NCBI GenBank assembly: GCA_016710645.1
Contig: JADJVI010000008.1
Coordinates: 1-64,000, forward strand
DNA length: 64,000 nt
Direction: 5' to 3'
Source: Actinomycetales bacterium
GTDB lineage: Bacteria > Actinomycetota > Actinomycetes > Actinomycetales > Dermatophilaceae
Of this stretch, positions 18,358 through 25,544 are shown piece after piece. Position 1 is the stretch's first letter. The number at the start of each line of letters is the position of its first letter. The notes under the pieces were generated by a model. The model was not told where the DNA came from, did no database searches, and saw nothing but the letters and a program-made list of their open reading frames with translations. The translations under genes and the position numbers were made by a program.

Positions 18358-18786
18358 TCAGCTGCCCCAGACGGACTCTGCACCCGAGTGTCCGGTGCGC
18401 AGCGTCCAGAACACCGCCACTACGGCGGCCAGGGTGGTCACGACCACGGCGAGGGTCGTGAAGCCTTTGCGCTGGCGGCCGATCGCCACCAGGAGCGAGG
18501 CGAGGGTCACCAGCAGTGCGAAGATCGGTAGCTTCGAGCCGAGGCTGACGTGAGTGTCGATCTGCAAACCGGCCATCTGGCGAAGCAAGTGCTCGCCGCT
18601 CTCCTTGGCCAAGACCGTGAAAGCCAAGACGACCAGGTTGGCCGCCACGACCGGCCACGCGGCGACGGTACGCCAGCGCGGCCTGGCTGCGACGATGACG
18701 GTGATGATCGCCATGAGTGGCAACAGCACGACCACGGCGTGCACGACCAGCGGGTGCAGTGGAAGGCCGAGGACGGTGTCGATCAC
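18358..18786 (-). CDS. DUF2231 domain membrane protein
   Basis: Small integral membrane protein (142 residues) with about four transmembrane helices. The opening LGLPLHPLVVHAVVVLLPL is the signature of DUF2231, a family of unknown function often found with redox or heme genes. The start is GTG 18786 with ribosome binding site AGGAGA. It lies between rsgA and hisN on the same strand, with gaps of 61 and 42 bases. Confidence 0.87.
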   Translation of the reverse strand: MIDTVLGLPLHPLVVHAVVVLLPLMAIITVIVAARPRWRTVAAWPVVAANLVVLAFTVLAKESGEHLLRQMAGLQIDTHVSLGSKLPIFALLVTLASLLVAIGRQRKGFTTLAVVVTTLAAVVAVFWTLRTGHSGAESVWGS

Positions 18787-18847
18787 AGGTGGTCTCTCCT
18801 GACCGGTGGGGTGGACTGCACGATGGTCGTCGGTTCTCGTTTATCCG

Positions 18848-19897
18848 TCAACTGACCGAGTCGTCGGCCTCGCCTTCGCCCGTGCGGGCGCGCAGCAGTC
18901 GGCGCACCGAATCCAACCGGGCCGCACCACCCGGGCCAGCTCCTCCGGAGGCCACGAAATCGTCCAGGCCACACTCGGCCTCGTCGTGGGTGCAGCCGCG
19001 TGGGCACGTCTCGGTGCCCGGTTCCAGGTCGGGGAACAGCGAGACGATCCGCTCCGGCGCGACATGTGCCAAACCGAAGCTGCGCACCCCAGGGGTGTCG
19101 ATGACCCACCCGGCATGGTCGGGCAGCCGGAGCGCGACGGCCGAGGTCGAGGTATGCCGTCCACGTCCGGTCGCGGCGTTGACGTGGCCGGTCGACCGCA
19201 GGGCTCCCGGGACGAGGGCGTTGACCAGCGTCGACTTGCCGACGCCGGAATGGCCGACGAACACCGAGACATGCCCGGTGACCAGGTGCCGCACCGCGTC
19301 GATTCCGATGAGTGATCGGTCGGCCGAGCGGCTGGTGACCAGGCACGGGACGTCGAGCGCGGCATACGACTCGATGAGCGAGTCCGGGCTGGTGAGGTCG
19401 GCCTTGGTGAGGATGATCGCCGGGCGCATCCCTGCGTCGAAGGCCGCTACCAGACAACGGTCGATCAGGCGGGGCCGCGGCTCGGGGTTGATCAGCGACG
19501 TCACGATGACCAGTTGGTCGGCGTTGGCGACGACCACGCGCTCGACGGGGTCGGTGTCGTCCGCGCTGCGTCGCAGCACGGTGTCCCGCGGCTCGACTCG
19601 GACGATGCGCCCCAGGGTGTCGGTCGTGCCCGACACATCGCCGACGACCGCGACGCGGTCGCCCACGACGATCCCCCCGCGCCCCAGCTCACGGGCCTTC
19701 ATCGCCATGACCAACCGCTCCGGGTATGCCGTGCCGCCCACCCCCGCGCCGAGCAACACGGTGAACCGGCCCCGGTCGACGGCGGTGACCATGCCGACGG
19801 CGGCATCCTCGTGTTTGGGCCGGTCCTTGGAGCGCGGTCGGGTCCGGCGGCCGGGACGCACCCGCACGTCGGACTCGTCGAGGTCGCGCCAGCTCAT
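18848..19897 (-). CDS. rsgA: ribosome small subunit-dependent GTPase A
   Basis: Circularly permuted GTPase that helps late 30S subunit maturation. The motif order G4-G1-G3 shows the permutation: ILTKADL, then FVGHSGVGKSTLVNAL, then VIDTPGVRSF. An N-terminal OB fold precedes them. A C-terminal zinc knuckle appears as ETCPRGCTHDEAECGL. Of the two in-frame starts, the ATG at 19897 is preferred because it overlaps the aroA stop (ATGA), giving translational coupling; the ATG at 19915 would add six residues. The aroA-rsgA order is common in actinobacteria. Confidence 0.95.
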   Translation of the reverse strand: MSWRDLDESDVRVRPGRRTRPRSKDRPKHEDAAVGMVTAVDRGRFTVLLGAGVGGTAYPERLVMAMKARELGRGGIVVGDRVAVVGDVSGTTDTLGRIVRVEPRDTVLRRSADDTDPVERVVVANADQLVIVTSLINPEPRPRLIDRCLVAAFDAGMRPAIILTKADLTSPDSLIESYAALDVPCLVTSRSADRSLIGIDAVRHLVTGHVSVFVGHSGVGKSTLVNALVPGALRSTGHVNAATGRGRHTSTSAVALRLPDHAGWVIDTPGVRSFGLAHVAPERIVSLFPDLEPGTETCPRGCTHDEAECGLDDFVASGGAGPGGAARLDSVRRLLRARTGEGEADDSVS

Positions 19898-21165
19898 CCG
19901 AGCATCGCTTCCCACAGGTGGGCGAAGCCCGGCAGCGTCTTGCCGGTGGTCTCGATGTTCTCGACGGTGAGGCCTGGGACTCGCAGGCCGATCAACGCCC
20001 CCGCCGTCGCCATCCGGTGGTCGTGGTAGGTGTGGAAGAGCTTGCCCTGCAAGGGTTTTGGCACGATGTGGAGGCCGTCCGGTGTCTCGGCGACCGTCGC
20101 GCCCAGCGCCGACAATTCGGTGGCCAGCGCTGCCAATCGGTCGGTCTCGTGGCCGCGAATATGAGCAACCCCGCGGATCCAGGTGGGGCTGTCGGCGAGC
20201 ACGGCCAGGGCCGCAACCGTCGGGGTCAGCTCGCTCGCGTCGTGCAGATCGATGTCGATGCCATGGACGGTGCCGTCGCCGCCCACGGTGAGCCCGTCGT
20301 CGGCCAGCCGGACGTCACCGCCCATGTCGGCGAGCACATCGCGCAGGAGGTCCCCTGCTTGGGTCGTGGCTGTCGGCCAATCAGGGATCCGCACCCGACC
20401 CCCGGCCGCGAGGGCGGCTGCGACGAAGGGCCCCGCGTTGGACAGGTCGGGCTCGACGGTGAGGTCCAGGCCAGCGATGGGGCCTGGCGCCACTTGCCAG
20501 CAATTGGCTTCGCTGTCATCGACGATGACCCCCGCCGCACGCAAGGTGGCGACCGTCATGTCGATGTGCGGCTGGCTAGGCACGGGTTTGCCGTCGTGGA
20601 TGACCGTGACGCCCTCGTCGTAGCGGGCGCCGGACAACAGCAGGGCTGACACGAACTGTGAGGACCGGGAGGCGTCGAGGACGACGCGACCGCCCCGGAC
20701 CGACCCTGTGCCGGCGATGACGAACGGCAGGGCGTCGGTGGGGGAGTCGACGGTGACCCCCAGGGCACGCAGAGCCCCCAGGACCGGCCCCATCGGGCGC
20801 CCGCGCGCCTGTTCGTCACCGTCGAAGCGCACCGGCCCGGCGGCCAACCCTGCCAGGGGCGGGAGGAACCGCATCACCGTGCCGGCCAAGCCGCAGTCGA
20901 CAGTGGTTGCACCACGGATCGGCCCGGGTGTGACCAGCCAGGACTCACCCGGTCCGTCGGTGATGTCTGCGCCGAGGCCGCGCAGGGCCTGGGCCATGAG
21001 CAGGGTGTCGCGGGAGCGCAGCGGGGCCCGAAGCACCGAGGAGTGTTCGGAGAGCGCCGCGATGACGAGGTAGCGGTTGGTCAGCGACTTGCTGCCGGGG
21101 ATCCGGACGACGGCATCGAGGGGCCGACCGGCGGTGGGGGCAGCCCAGGCGGTAGTCACCGTCAC
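19894..21165 (-). CDS. aroA: 3-phosphoshikimate 1-carboxyvinyltransferase (EPSP synthase)
   Basis: Shikimate-pathway enzyme joining shikimate-3-phosphate and phosphoenolpyruvate. It shows PGSKSLTNRYLVIAAL (phosphate binding), DCGLAGTVMRFLPPLAGL, SSQFVSALLL, the catalytic Asp region in EPDLSNAGPF and HDASELTPTVAALA, and the terminal KTLPGFAHLWEAMLG. It is 423 residues, the normal length. The GTG at 21165 overlaps the stop of the DoxX gene (GTGA), which fixes the start; the much longer open frame upstream belongs to no family. It is the middle gene of a coupled DoxX-aroA-rsgA unit. Confidence 0.96.
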   Translation of the reverse strand: MTVTTAWAAPTAGRPLDAVVRIPGSKSLTNRYLVIAALSEHSSVLRAPLRSRDTLLMAQALRGLGADITDGPGESWLVTPGPIRGATTVDCGLAGTVMRFLPPLAGLAAGPVRFDGDEQARGRPMGPVLGALRALGVTVDSPTDALPFVIAGTGSVRGGRVVLDASRSSQFVSALLLSGARYDEGVTVIHDGKPVPSQPHIDMTVATLRAAGVIVDDSEANCWQVAPGPIAGLDLTVEPDLSNAGPFVAAALAAGGRVRIPDWPTATTQAGDLLRDVLADMGGDVRLADDGLTVGGDGTVHGIDIDLHDASELTPTVAALAVLADSPTWIRGVAHIRGHETDRLAALATELSALGATVAETPDGLHIVPKPLQGKLFHTYHDHRMATAGALIGLRVPGLTVENIETTGKTLPGFAHLWEAMLG

Positions 21166-21626
21166 GCGCGATCGCGGGCAGCCTCGACGCGTGCGGCAGC
21201 AGATTCCCGCAGCTTGCCTGCCCGCCACGCCAGTCCCGGTTTTCCTTCGGTGTCGACGGTGGCGAGCAGAAGGCCGCCCAGCATCGAGAGGTTCTTGAGG
21301 AATTGGATCTTCTGGGCTGGACGCTCGGCCTCGGGGGCTTCCCAGAAGGAGTGCACCGACAAGGTGGTCGGCACCAACGAGGCGGCCAAGATCCCAGCAG
21401 CCACCCGGGGCATCCGGCCGGTCGCGAGCATGGCGCCCCCGGCCAACATGGCGGCACCGTTGGCTCGCACCAGCAATTCCTTGTCGTCCGGCAGCCCGAG
21501 CACCGGGATGACCCGATCCAGCAGGGGGGTGGCCGCCCGCACGCGTGCGCCTGGGCGCTTGATCGTCTCTAGCCCGCTGACCAGGAAGATCGATGCGAGC
21601 ATCGGGCGGGCGAGAGTGCGGATCAT
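21162..21626 (-). CDS. DoxX family membrane protein
   Basis: Small membrane protein of 154 residues of the DoxX/SURF4-like group. The start MIRTLARPMLASIFLVSGLETIK and the following GLPDDKELLVRANGAAMLAGGAMLATGRMPRVAAGILAASLVPTTLSVHSFWE match the common actinobacterial DoxX protein; about four helices are predicted. The start ATG 21626 has a strong ribosome binding site (CGGAGGA). Its stop overlaps the aroA start. Roles proposed for the family concern membrane redox stress; the function here is not shown. Confidence 0.88.
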   Translation of the reverse strand: MIRTLARPMLASIFLVSGLETIKRPGARVRAATPLLDRVIPVLGLPDDKELLVRANGAAMLAGGAMLATGRMPRVAAGILAASLVPTTLSVHSFWEAPEAERPAQKIQFLKNLSMLGGLLLATVDTEGKPGLAWRAGKLRESAAARVEAARDRA

Positions 21627-21653
21627 GAGTCCTCCGTGAGTTCGGGTAGGACC

Positions 21654-21659
21654 TACGGT
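21654..21659 (+). promoter_or_regulatory. -10 element for the SRAP gene (leaderless)
   Basis: TACGGT lies seven bases before the ATG at 21667 with no ribosome binding site. It supports the ATG that places the catalytic Cys at position 2, rather than the ATG six bases earlier. Confidence 0.5.
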
Positions 21660-21666
21660 AGTGGGC

Positions 21667-22563
21667 ATGTGTGGGCGGTATGCGGCGGCCAAAGACCAAG
21701 CCGACCTCGTGCTGGAGTTTGAGGTCGAGGTGGTGGCCACCGACGAGCCCTCCCGGTCGGTGCTCGCCAACCCTCAGCAACCGCCCGCCGGCACTCCCGA
21801 CCACAACATGGCTCCCACCAAGCAGGCTCCGGTCGTCCTCACCCGCGCGCCACGGCGCACCGCCCCTACCGCGGCCGCGCCAGCCGCCAGCAGCGCTCCA
21901 GGCGCCATCGAACCGGCCGCCGTCGATCTGCCTGCTCCCCGGCGCCAACTTCGGCTCATGACGTGGGGATTGGTGCCGAGCTGGGCCAAGGATCCATCGG
22001 TCGGCGTGCGGATGATCAACGCCCGCGCCGAGAGTGTGCTGGACAAGCCCGCCTTTGCCCGCGCCGCCGCCTCGCGACGGCTGCTGGTGCCCGCGACCGG
22101 TTGGTATGAATGGCAGCCGTCACCGACCGCAGTCGATGCCAAGGGCAAGCCACGCAAGCAGCCCTTCTTCATCGCACGGGCCGATGGACACAGTTGCGCC
22201 TTCGCCGGGCTTTACGAGTTCTGGCGTGACCCGGCGGTCACCGACGTGTCCGATCCCGCCGCCTGGTTGTCGACCTTCACCATCCTCACGACGGCAGCAG
22301 ACCCAGGGCTCGACCGCATCCATAACCGCCAACCGCTGGTCCTCGAGCCGGCCGACTGGTCGACCTGGCTCGACCCGCAGGTGACCGACCTCGCCGAGAT
22401 CGGTGAGCTGCTCGCCTACAGGGAGGAGGGCAGGTTCACGGCATACCCCGTCACCACGGCCGTCAACCGGACAGCCAACACCGGTCCCGAGTTGCTCCTG
22501 CCCGCCGCTGCCGACCAGTTACACGGGGTCGTCGATCCCGTCACCGGAGAGGTCATCGGATGA
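21667..22563 (+). CDS. SOS response-associated peptidase (SRAP/YedK/HMCES-like)
   Basis: Protein that covalently captures abasic sites in single-stranded DNA, protecting it from cleavage. The start is chosen at ATG 21667 so that Cys2 (MCGRYA) becomes N-terminal after Met removal, as the mechanism needs. Other conserved parts are the WGLVPSWAKDPSVGVRMINARAESV segment (Asn), GWYEW (Glu), and HNRQPLVLEPADWSTWLD (His). An insert rich in Ala/Pro/Thr (about residues 55-85) is a lineage feature. The stop overlaps the next start. The equivalent gene sits near aroA and sigH in mycobacteria as well. Confidence 0.94.
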   Translation: MCGRYAAAKDQADLVLEFEVEVVATDEPSRSVLANPQQPPAGTPDHNMAPTKQAPVVLTRAPRRTAPTAAAPAASSAPGAIEPAAVDLPAPRRQLRLMTWGLVPSWAKDPSVGVRMINARAESVLDKPAFARAAASRRLLVPATGWYEWQPSPTAVDAKGKPRKQPFFIARADGHSCAFAGLYEFWRDPAVTDVSDPAAWLSTFTILTTAADPGLDRIHNRQPLVLEPADWSTWLDPQVTDLAEIGELLAYREEGRFTAYPVTTAVNRTANTGPELLLPAAADQLHGVVDPVTGEVIG

Positions 22564-23243
22564 GTGCTGTCAGTCCCTCCCGTGACGAGGCGAGCGTCCT
22601 CTTGTTGGAGACGCCCACTGGCCAAGCCCGGGCACACGTGTATGCCGCGTCCGGAACCCCGCGGGGACGGGCGGCCTTAGGCCACGGTGCCGGTCCCAGC
22701 ATCACCACGGTCGACCTCATCGCAGCACGAAAGACGTTGTGTGACAACGGTTTCTCCGTCGCCGTCATCGAGCAGCCATGGATGGTGGCCGGCCGCAAGG
22801 TCGCCGTCCGTCCCCCGCTGCTCGACCAGGCGTGGATTCCCGTGCTGCACCAGCTCGAGGTCGGAATCTGGGCAGACGTCGCCGGACCTCTGCTGGTCGC
22901 CGGTCGCAGCGCGGGAGCCCGTGTCGCCTGCCGCACCGCGACCGCGGTCGGCGCGTCCGCGGTGCTCGCGCTCTCCTTCCCGCTGCATCCTCCAGGCAAG
23001 CCCGAGGCCAGCCGCGGCGAGGAGCTGATCACTCCGGTCCGCGCTGGCATTCCGGTCGCTGTAGTGCAGGGCGAATCCGATCCCTTCGGCACCCCGGCGG
23101 AGGTCACGGCATACCTCGACTCCGTTGGGCTGGAAGGAAATCCGCGAGTGGATGCCGTCCCCGGCACCCACACGATCCCGGCCCGCGCCGCCGCGATCTA
23201 CACCGGCGCCGTGACGTCGGCGCTCGGAGTGCTGCTGGCTTAG
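22560..23243 (+). CDS. alpha/beta family hydrolase (dienelactone-hydrolase-like)
   Basis: Cytoplasmic alpha/beta hydrolase of 227 residues of the short KANL3/Tex30-like type. The nucleophile elbow is GRSAGAR (Ser about residue 121), the acid segment is VQGESDPFG (Asp), and the late His is in PGTHTIP. An N-terminal LGHGAGPSIT forms the oxyanion region. It is coupled to the SRAP gene by an ATGA overlap. The substrate is unknown. Confidence 0.86.
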   Translation: MSAVSPSRDEASVLLLETPTGQARAHVYAASGTPRGRAALGHGAGPSITTVDLIAARKTLCDNGFSVAVIEQPWMVAGRKVAVRPPLLDQAWIPVLHQLEVGIWADVAGPLLVAGRSAGARVACRTATAVGASAVLALSFPLHPPGKPEASRGEELITPVRAGIPVAVVQGESDPFGTPAEVTAYLDSVGLEGNPRVDAVPGTHTIPARAAAIYTGAVTSALGVLLA

Positions 23244-23267
23244 GCAGTGGCTCCACGACCGCCCACG

Positions 23268-23293
23268 GGAATGGTCGTCGTGGCCGAGGTGTT
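23268..23293 (+). promoter_or_regulatory. SigR-type promoter upstream of sigR (GGAAT-N18-GTT)
   Basis: GGAAT at 23268-23272 and GTT at 23291-23293 are separated by exactly 18 bases, matching the SigR/SigH consensus of actinobacteria. It lies about 150 bases before the sigR start, so SigR should activate its own gene under thiol stress. The weaker TACTGT at 23427-23432, eight bases before the ATG, could be a second, housekeeping leaderless promoter. Confidence 0.8.
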
Positions 23294-23440
23294 ATCTGCG
23301 CTGACTCACCGCTGGCCCAATTGCCCCCGTCTCGACGTCCCCTGGAGTTGTCCGTGTTCGTGTTGTCGGTCCTGTCGCAGGGGTCTGCAATCCCCCCGCG
23401 GGCGTCGGCTTCGTCGCAGCGGCCACTACTGTGGACGTCG

Positions 23441-24175
23441 ATGAGCGACAACGAGACCGGCGCCGCGGCTGTCACCGCTTCGAAGGACCAGACCCCCGCG
23501 CCCCAGGATGCGACCGACGCCGCCGCGCCCGACGTGACGGAGGCGCCGACCGCGCCCGAGACCCCCGAGGAGCGCGCCGCCCGGTTCGAGCGGGAGGCCT
23601 TGCCGCTGCTGGACCAGCTCTACTCAGCAGCCCTGCGCACCACCCGCAACCCGGCCGACGCCGAAGACCTGGTGCAGGAGACCTACGCTAAAGCTTTCGC
23701 GGCGTTCCACCAGTACCAGCCGGGCACCAACCTCAAGGCGTGGATGTACCGCATCCTCACCAACACCTACATCAACACCTACCGCAAGCGGCAGCGCGAA
23801 CCGCAACAGTCCGATTCGGCCGAGATCGAGGACTACCAGCTGCACCGCGCCGACTCGCACAGCTCTGCCGGCGGCCGGTCCGCCGAGGATGTGGCGCTGG
23901 ACCATCTGCCCGACAGCGACGTCAAGCGCGCCCTGCTCGCCTTGCCTGAAGAGTTCCGTCTCGCCGTCTACTTCGCCGACGTCGAGGGGTATGCCTACAA
24001 GGAGATCGCCGAGATCATGCAGACGCCGATCGGGACGGTGATGTCGCGACTGCACCGCGGTCGGCGCCAGTTGCGGGAGCTGCTCAGCGAGTATGCCGTG
24101 GAGCGGGGTTTCGTCCGTCCCTCTGGTGACTCTGCCGCCAGCGCGTCTGCGGCCAGCGCGGAGAAGACGTCATGA
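23441..24175 (+). CDS. sigR: ECF RNA polymerase sigma factor SigR (SigH)
   Basis: Group IV sigma factor controlling the disulfide-stress response. Region 2 is ALPLLDQLYSAALRTTRNPADAEDLVQETYAKAFAAF (about residues 54-89) with WMYRILTNTYINTYRKR. Region 4 is LPEEFRLAVYFADVEGYAYKEIAEIMQTPIGTVMSRLHRGRRQLRELL (about 168-215). It has an acidic Ala/Thr-rich N-terminal extension of about 45 residues and a short C-terminal tail. ATG 23441 is the likely normal start. The frame stays open upstream, and GTG 23354 with GGAG six bases before it lies downstream of the SigR promoter, so a longer isoform like the sigma-R' described in Streptomyces coelicolor is possible. It is coupled to rsrA by ATGA. Confidence 0.96.
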   Translation: MSDNETGAAAVTASKDQTPAPQDATDAAAPDVTEAPTAPETPEERAARFEREALPLLDQLYSAALRTTRNPADAEDLVQETYAKAFAAFHQYQPGTNLKAWMYRILTNTYINTYRKRQREPQQSDSAEIEDYQLHRADSHSSAGGRSAEDVALDHLPDSDVKRALLALPEEFRLAVYFADVEGYAYKEIAEIMQTPIGTVMSRLHRGRRQLRELLSEYAVERGFVRPSGDSAASASAASAEKTS

Positions 24176-24450
24176 CGCCCGACCGTGACACCCAGCCGCC
24201 CTCGCCGGTGGAGTGCTCCGAGGCGCTGTTGCGGGTCTTCGAGTACCTCGACGGCGAGATGGGGCTGGAGGACCAGGCCAAGGTCCGGGCCCACCTCGAC
24301 CAGTGCGCCGAGTGCTTCCGGCAGTACGACCTCGACCAGATGGTCAAGCTCGTCGTGAAGCGCTCGTGTGCCGAGGTGCAGGCGCCGGTGCGCTTGCGCA
24401 GCACCATCTTGACCCGGCTCACGCTCATTCAGATCGAGTCGACCGACTGA
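24172..24450 (+). CDS. rsrA: mycothiol-system anti-sigma factor RsrA (zinc-binding)
   Basis: Redox-sensing anti-sigma factor of 92 residues that holds SigR inactive when reduced and lets go when its cysteines form a disulfide. The ZAS motif H-x3-C-x2-C is present as HLDQCAECF (about residues 43-51). An upstream Cys in SPVECSEALL supplies the fourth conserved position, and a further Cys lies at about residue 64. The ATG overlaps the sigR stop, so both are made together. A strong convergent terminator follows. Confidence 0.95.
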   Translation: MTPDRDTQPPSPVECSEALLRVFEYLDGEMGLEDQAKVRAHLDQCAECFRQYDLDQMVKLVVKRSCAEVQAPVRLRSTILTRLTLIQIESTD

Positions 24451-24499
24451 GACCGACAGGCCCGAGCCTCGCCGGGCGTTGCCGAGCCATCTCCGGACA

Positions 24500-24541
24500 C
24501 CAGCAGGCCCGCGCTCTCTCGTGAGAGCGCGGGCCTGCTGG
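24500..24541. terminator. bidirectional hairpin terminator between rsrA and bL37
   Basis: A perfect inverted repeat with 19-base GC-rich arms (24500-24518 and 24523-24541) and the loop TCGT; flanking A and T extend pairing by one. It sits between the convergent rsrA and bL37 genes and could end both transcripts. Confidence 0.85.
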
Positions 24542-24559
24542 TTACTCGTGCCGGCCTGG

Positions 24560-24634
24560 TCAGGCGTTGGGCTTGCGCCCGTGATTGGCCGAGTTGTTCT
24601 TGCGGCTCCGCCGCTTCCGCGAGCGCTTGCTCAT
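24560..24634 (-). CDS. 50S ribosomal protein bL37
   Basis: Tiny basic protein of 24 residues: MSKRSRKRRSRK, then NNSANHGRKPNA. The pattern of alternating Lys/Arg followed by ANHG-[KR]-[KR]-PN at the end matches bL37, the actinobacteria-specific large-subunit protein seen in mycobacterial ribosome structures. The ribosome binding site GGAGGG lies 12 bases before the ATG. Its place beside rsrA, facing it, is one I associate with actinobacterial genomes. Confidence 0.9.
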   Translation of the reverse strand: MSKRSRKRRSRKNNSANHGRKPNA

Positions 24635-24693
24635 TCCTGACAGTCCCTCCGTCGTGTCGCATCCGCTCCGGATGCGCCCGAGCCGACATTGAA

Positions 24694-24705
24694 GCACAAT
24701 TGTGC
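24694..24705. promoter_or_regulatory. perfect 12-base palindrome GCACAATTGTGC
   Basis: It lies in the 252-base divergent gap between bL37 and the small peptide genes, 60 bases before the bL37 start and 181 before the first peptide. Its AT-rich centre is unusual in this sequence and suggests a dimeric regulator site. No regulator can be assigned. The rest of the gap (24706-24886) holds no gene that I can see. Confidence 0.5.
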
Positions 24706-24886
24706 GCGGAGGGGTGTGAGCCGTCGGCCCGGGGCAGGGGTGCGGGGGCGCTGCTCGGCCGCTGACTCCTACAGTCGGTGCCGACGCGCGACCCGTCCGC
24801 CTTCCAGGCGCTGCCGTCTCGCGCCACTGCCCGTCGACACTCATCCCGCGGTCGGCGTTTCCCGCACCCGGTCGGAGGACCACGCC

Positions 24887-24982
24887 ATGAAGACCTTCTC
24901 CAAGCTGTTTGAGGCCATGCTCAGCAAGGACGGCACCCCCACCTGGAACGGTCAGGTCGTCCCAGTCTCGCCGCGCGCCTGA
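24887..24982 (+). CDS. small peptide gene 1 (31 residues), possible leader-like partner of the repeat peptides
   Basis: A 31-residue open frame with a strong ribosome binding site (GTCGGAGGA, six bases before the ATG). It begins with an amphipathic MKTFSKLFEAMLSK, then reads DGTPTWNG, and ends VVPVSPRA. I know of no family for it. It is the first of three tiny genes spaced about 80-110 bases apart on the same strand, each with its own ribosome binding site. The TWN tripeptide echoes the GWN of the following repeat peptides, which suggests a related role (inference). It has no signal peptide; the amphipathic helix could bind a partner or membrane. Confidence 0.65.
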   Translation: MKTFSKLFEAMLSKDGTPTWNGQVVPVSPRA

Positions 24983-25093
24983 GGGCGCACACCGCTCGTC
25001 CGCTTTCGCTCTGCCATCCACCTCTGTGTGTCCCTGTGGACCGTCGACCGTTGAGGTCCGGCCCCTTTCTTCGTTGATGTGAGGACTAATCCC

Positions 25094-25240
25094 ATGAGCC
25101 TTTTCCCGCAGACCACCGACTCCTACCACGGCTGGAACCCTGCTGCCGAGGGTTACCACGGCTGGAACCCCGCTGCCGAGGGTTACCACGGCTGGAACCC
25201 CGCTGCCGAGGGTTACCACGGCTGGAACCCCCGCCGCTGA
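25094..25240 (+). CDS. repeat peptide gene 2: four YHGWNP cores in 48 residues
   Basis: Starts MSLFPQTTDS, then four YHGWNP hexapeptides at residues 11, 21, 31 and 41 joined by AAEG linkers, and ends RR. The ribosome binding site GTGAGGA lies six bases before the ATG. All unit differences are synonymous (CCT or CCC), consistent with selection on the peptide. There is no signal peptide, cysteine or lysine. Multi-core precursors of modified peptides look like this, but no modifying enzyme (radical SAM, ATP-grasp, YcaO or lanthipeptide synthetase) lies nearby. Function unknown; I do not recognise a described family. Confidence 0.75.
   Translation: MSLFPQTTDSYHGWNPAAEGYHGWNPAAEGYHGWNPAAEGYHGWNPRR
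25124..25231 (+). repeat. 30-base tandem repeat encoding GYHGWNPAAE (3.6 units)
   Basis: Exact 30-base periodicity inside peptide gene 2. Every linker reads GCTGCCGAG. Within each unit AACCC and GGGTT can pair around a 9-base loop, so an RNA-level role cannot be excluded. Confidence 0.9.
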
Positions 25241-25321
25241 TCTCGTGATCCACCGGCTGACCGCCCTGGCACGGCTGGTCGCCCCACCCCAACCACGCAC
25301 CTTGTCCCGAAGGAACCGATC

Positions 25322-25492
25322 ATGACCCGCACCGCTTGCCCCGACACCTACCACGGCTGGAACCCCGCTGCTGAGGGTTACCACGGCTGGAACCCCGCTG
25401 CTGAGGGTTACCACGGCTGGAACCCTGCTGCTGAGGGTTACCACGGCTGGAACCCTGCTGCTGAGGGTTACCACGGCTGGAACCCCCGCTGA
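25322..25492 (+). CDS. repeat peptide gene 3: five YHGWNP cores in 56 residues
   Basis: Starts MTRTACPDT and then carries YHGWNP at residues 10, 20, 30, 40 and 50 with AAEG linkers, ending in R. The ribosome binding site GAAGGAA lies six bases before the ATG. It is a paralogue of peptide gene 2 with one more unit and a different leader containing a single Cys. Linkers here read GCTGCTGAG while those of gene 2 read GCTGCCGAG, so each gene has homogenised its own units. Codon changes are silent. The HD-domain gene begins 53 bases later. Confidence 0.75.
   Translation: MTRTACPDTYHGWNPAAEGYHGWNPAAEGYHGWNPAAEGYHGWNPAAEGYHGWNPR
25349..25486 (+). repeat. 30-base tandem repeat encoding GYHGWNPAAE (4.6 units)
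   Basis: Same unit as in peptide gene 2 with a distinct synonymous linker. TACCACGGCTGGAACCC is invariant at the DNA level in all nine units of both genes. Confidence 0.9.
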
Positions 25493-25508
25493 CTGCCCTC
25501 GCTCGCCG

Positions 25509-25538
25509 CTGACCTCGCGGCGTCGCTGTCAGTAGTCT
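25509..25538 (+). promoter_or_regulatory. promoter of the first HD-domain gene (leaderless)
   Basis: CTGACC at 25509-25514 as -35, an 18-base spacer, and TAGTCT at 25533-25538 as -10. The ATG at 25545 is six bases further, where transcription should begin. There is no Shine-Dalgarno sequence. The HD pair may therefore be transcribed separately from the peptide genes as well as by read-through. Confidence 0.6.
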
Positions 25539-25544
25539 CCTGAC

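Noticed and set aside
19894..21948. A 684-residue minus-strand protein ending in aroA
   Set aside because: The first 260 codons overlap the DoxX and SRAP genes and look like nothing known; the GTGA overlap fixes the aroA start at 21165.
24560..25474. Long minus-strand frame (304 residues) with SSRGNP-like repeats
   Set aside because: It is the antisense shadow of the repeat units; only its last 24 codons, the bL37 gene, are real.
25124..25486. Regular 30-base repeats as a CRISPR array
   Set aside because: Units are contiguous with no spacers, the period is a multiple of three, and each block is an open frame with a ribosome binding site.
24887..25492. Trp-rich peptides as an attenuation leader for tryptophan genes
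   Set aside because: No trp genes follow, the Trp codons are spread ten residues apart, and no attenuator hairpin is seen before the HD gene.
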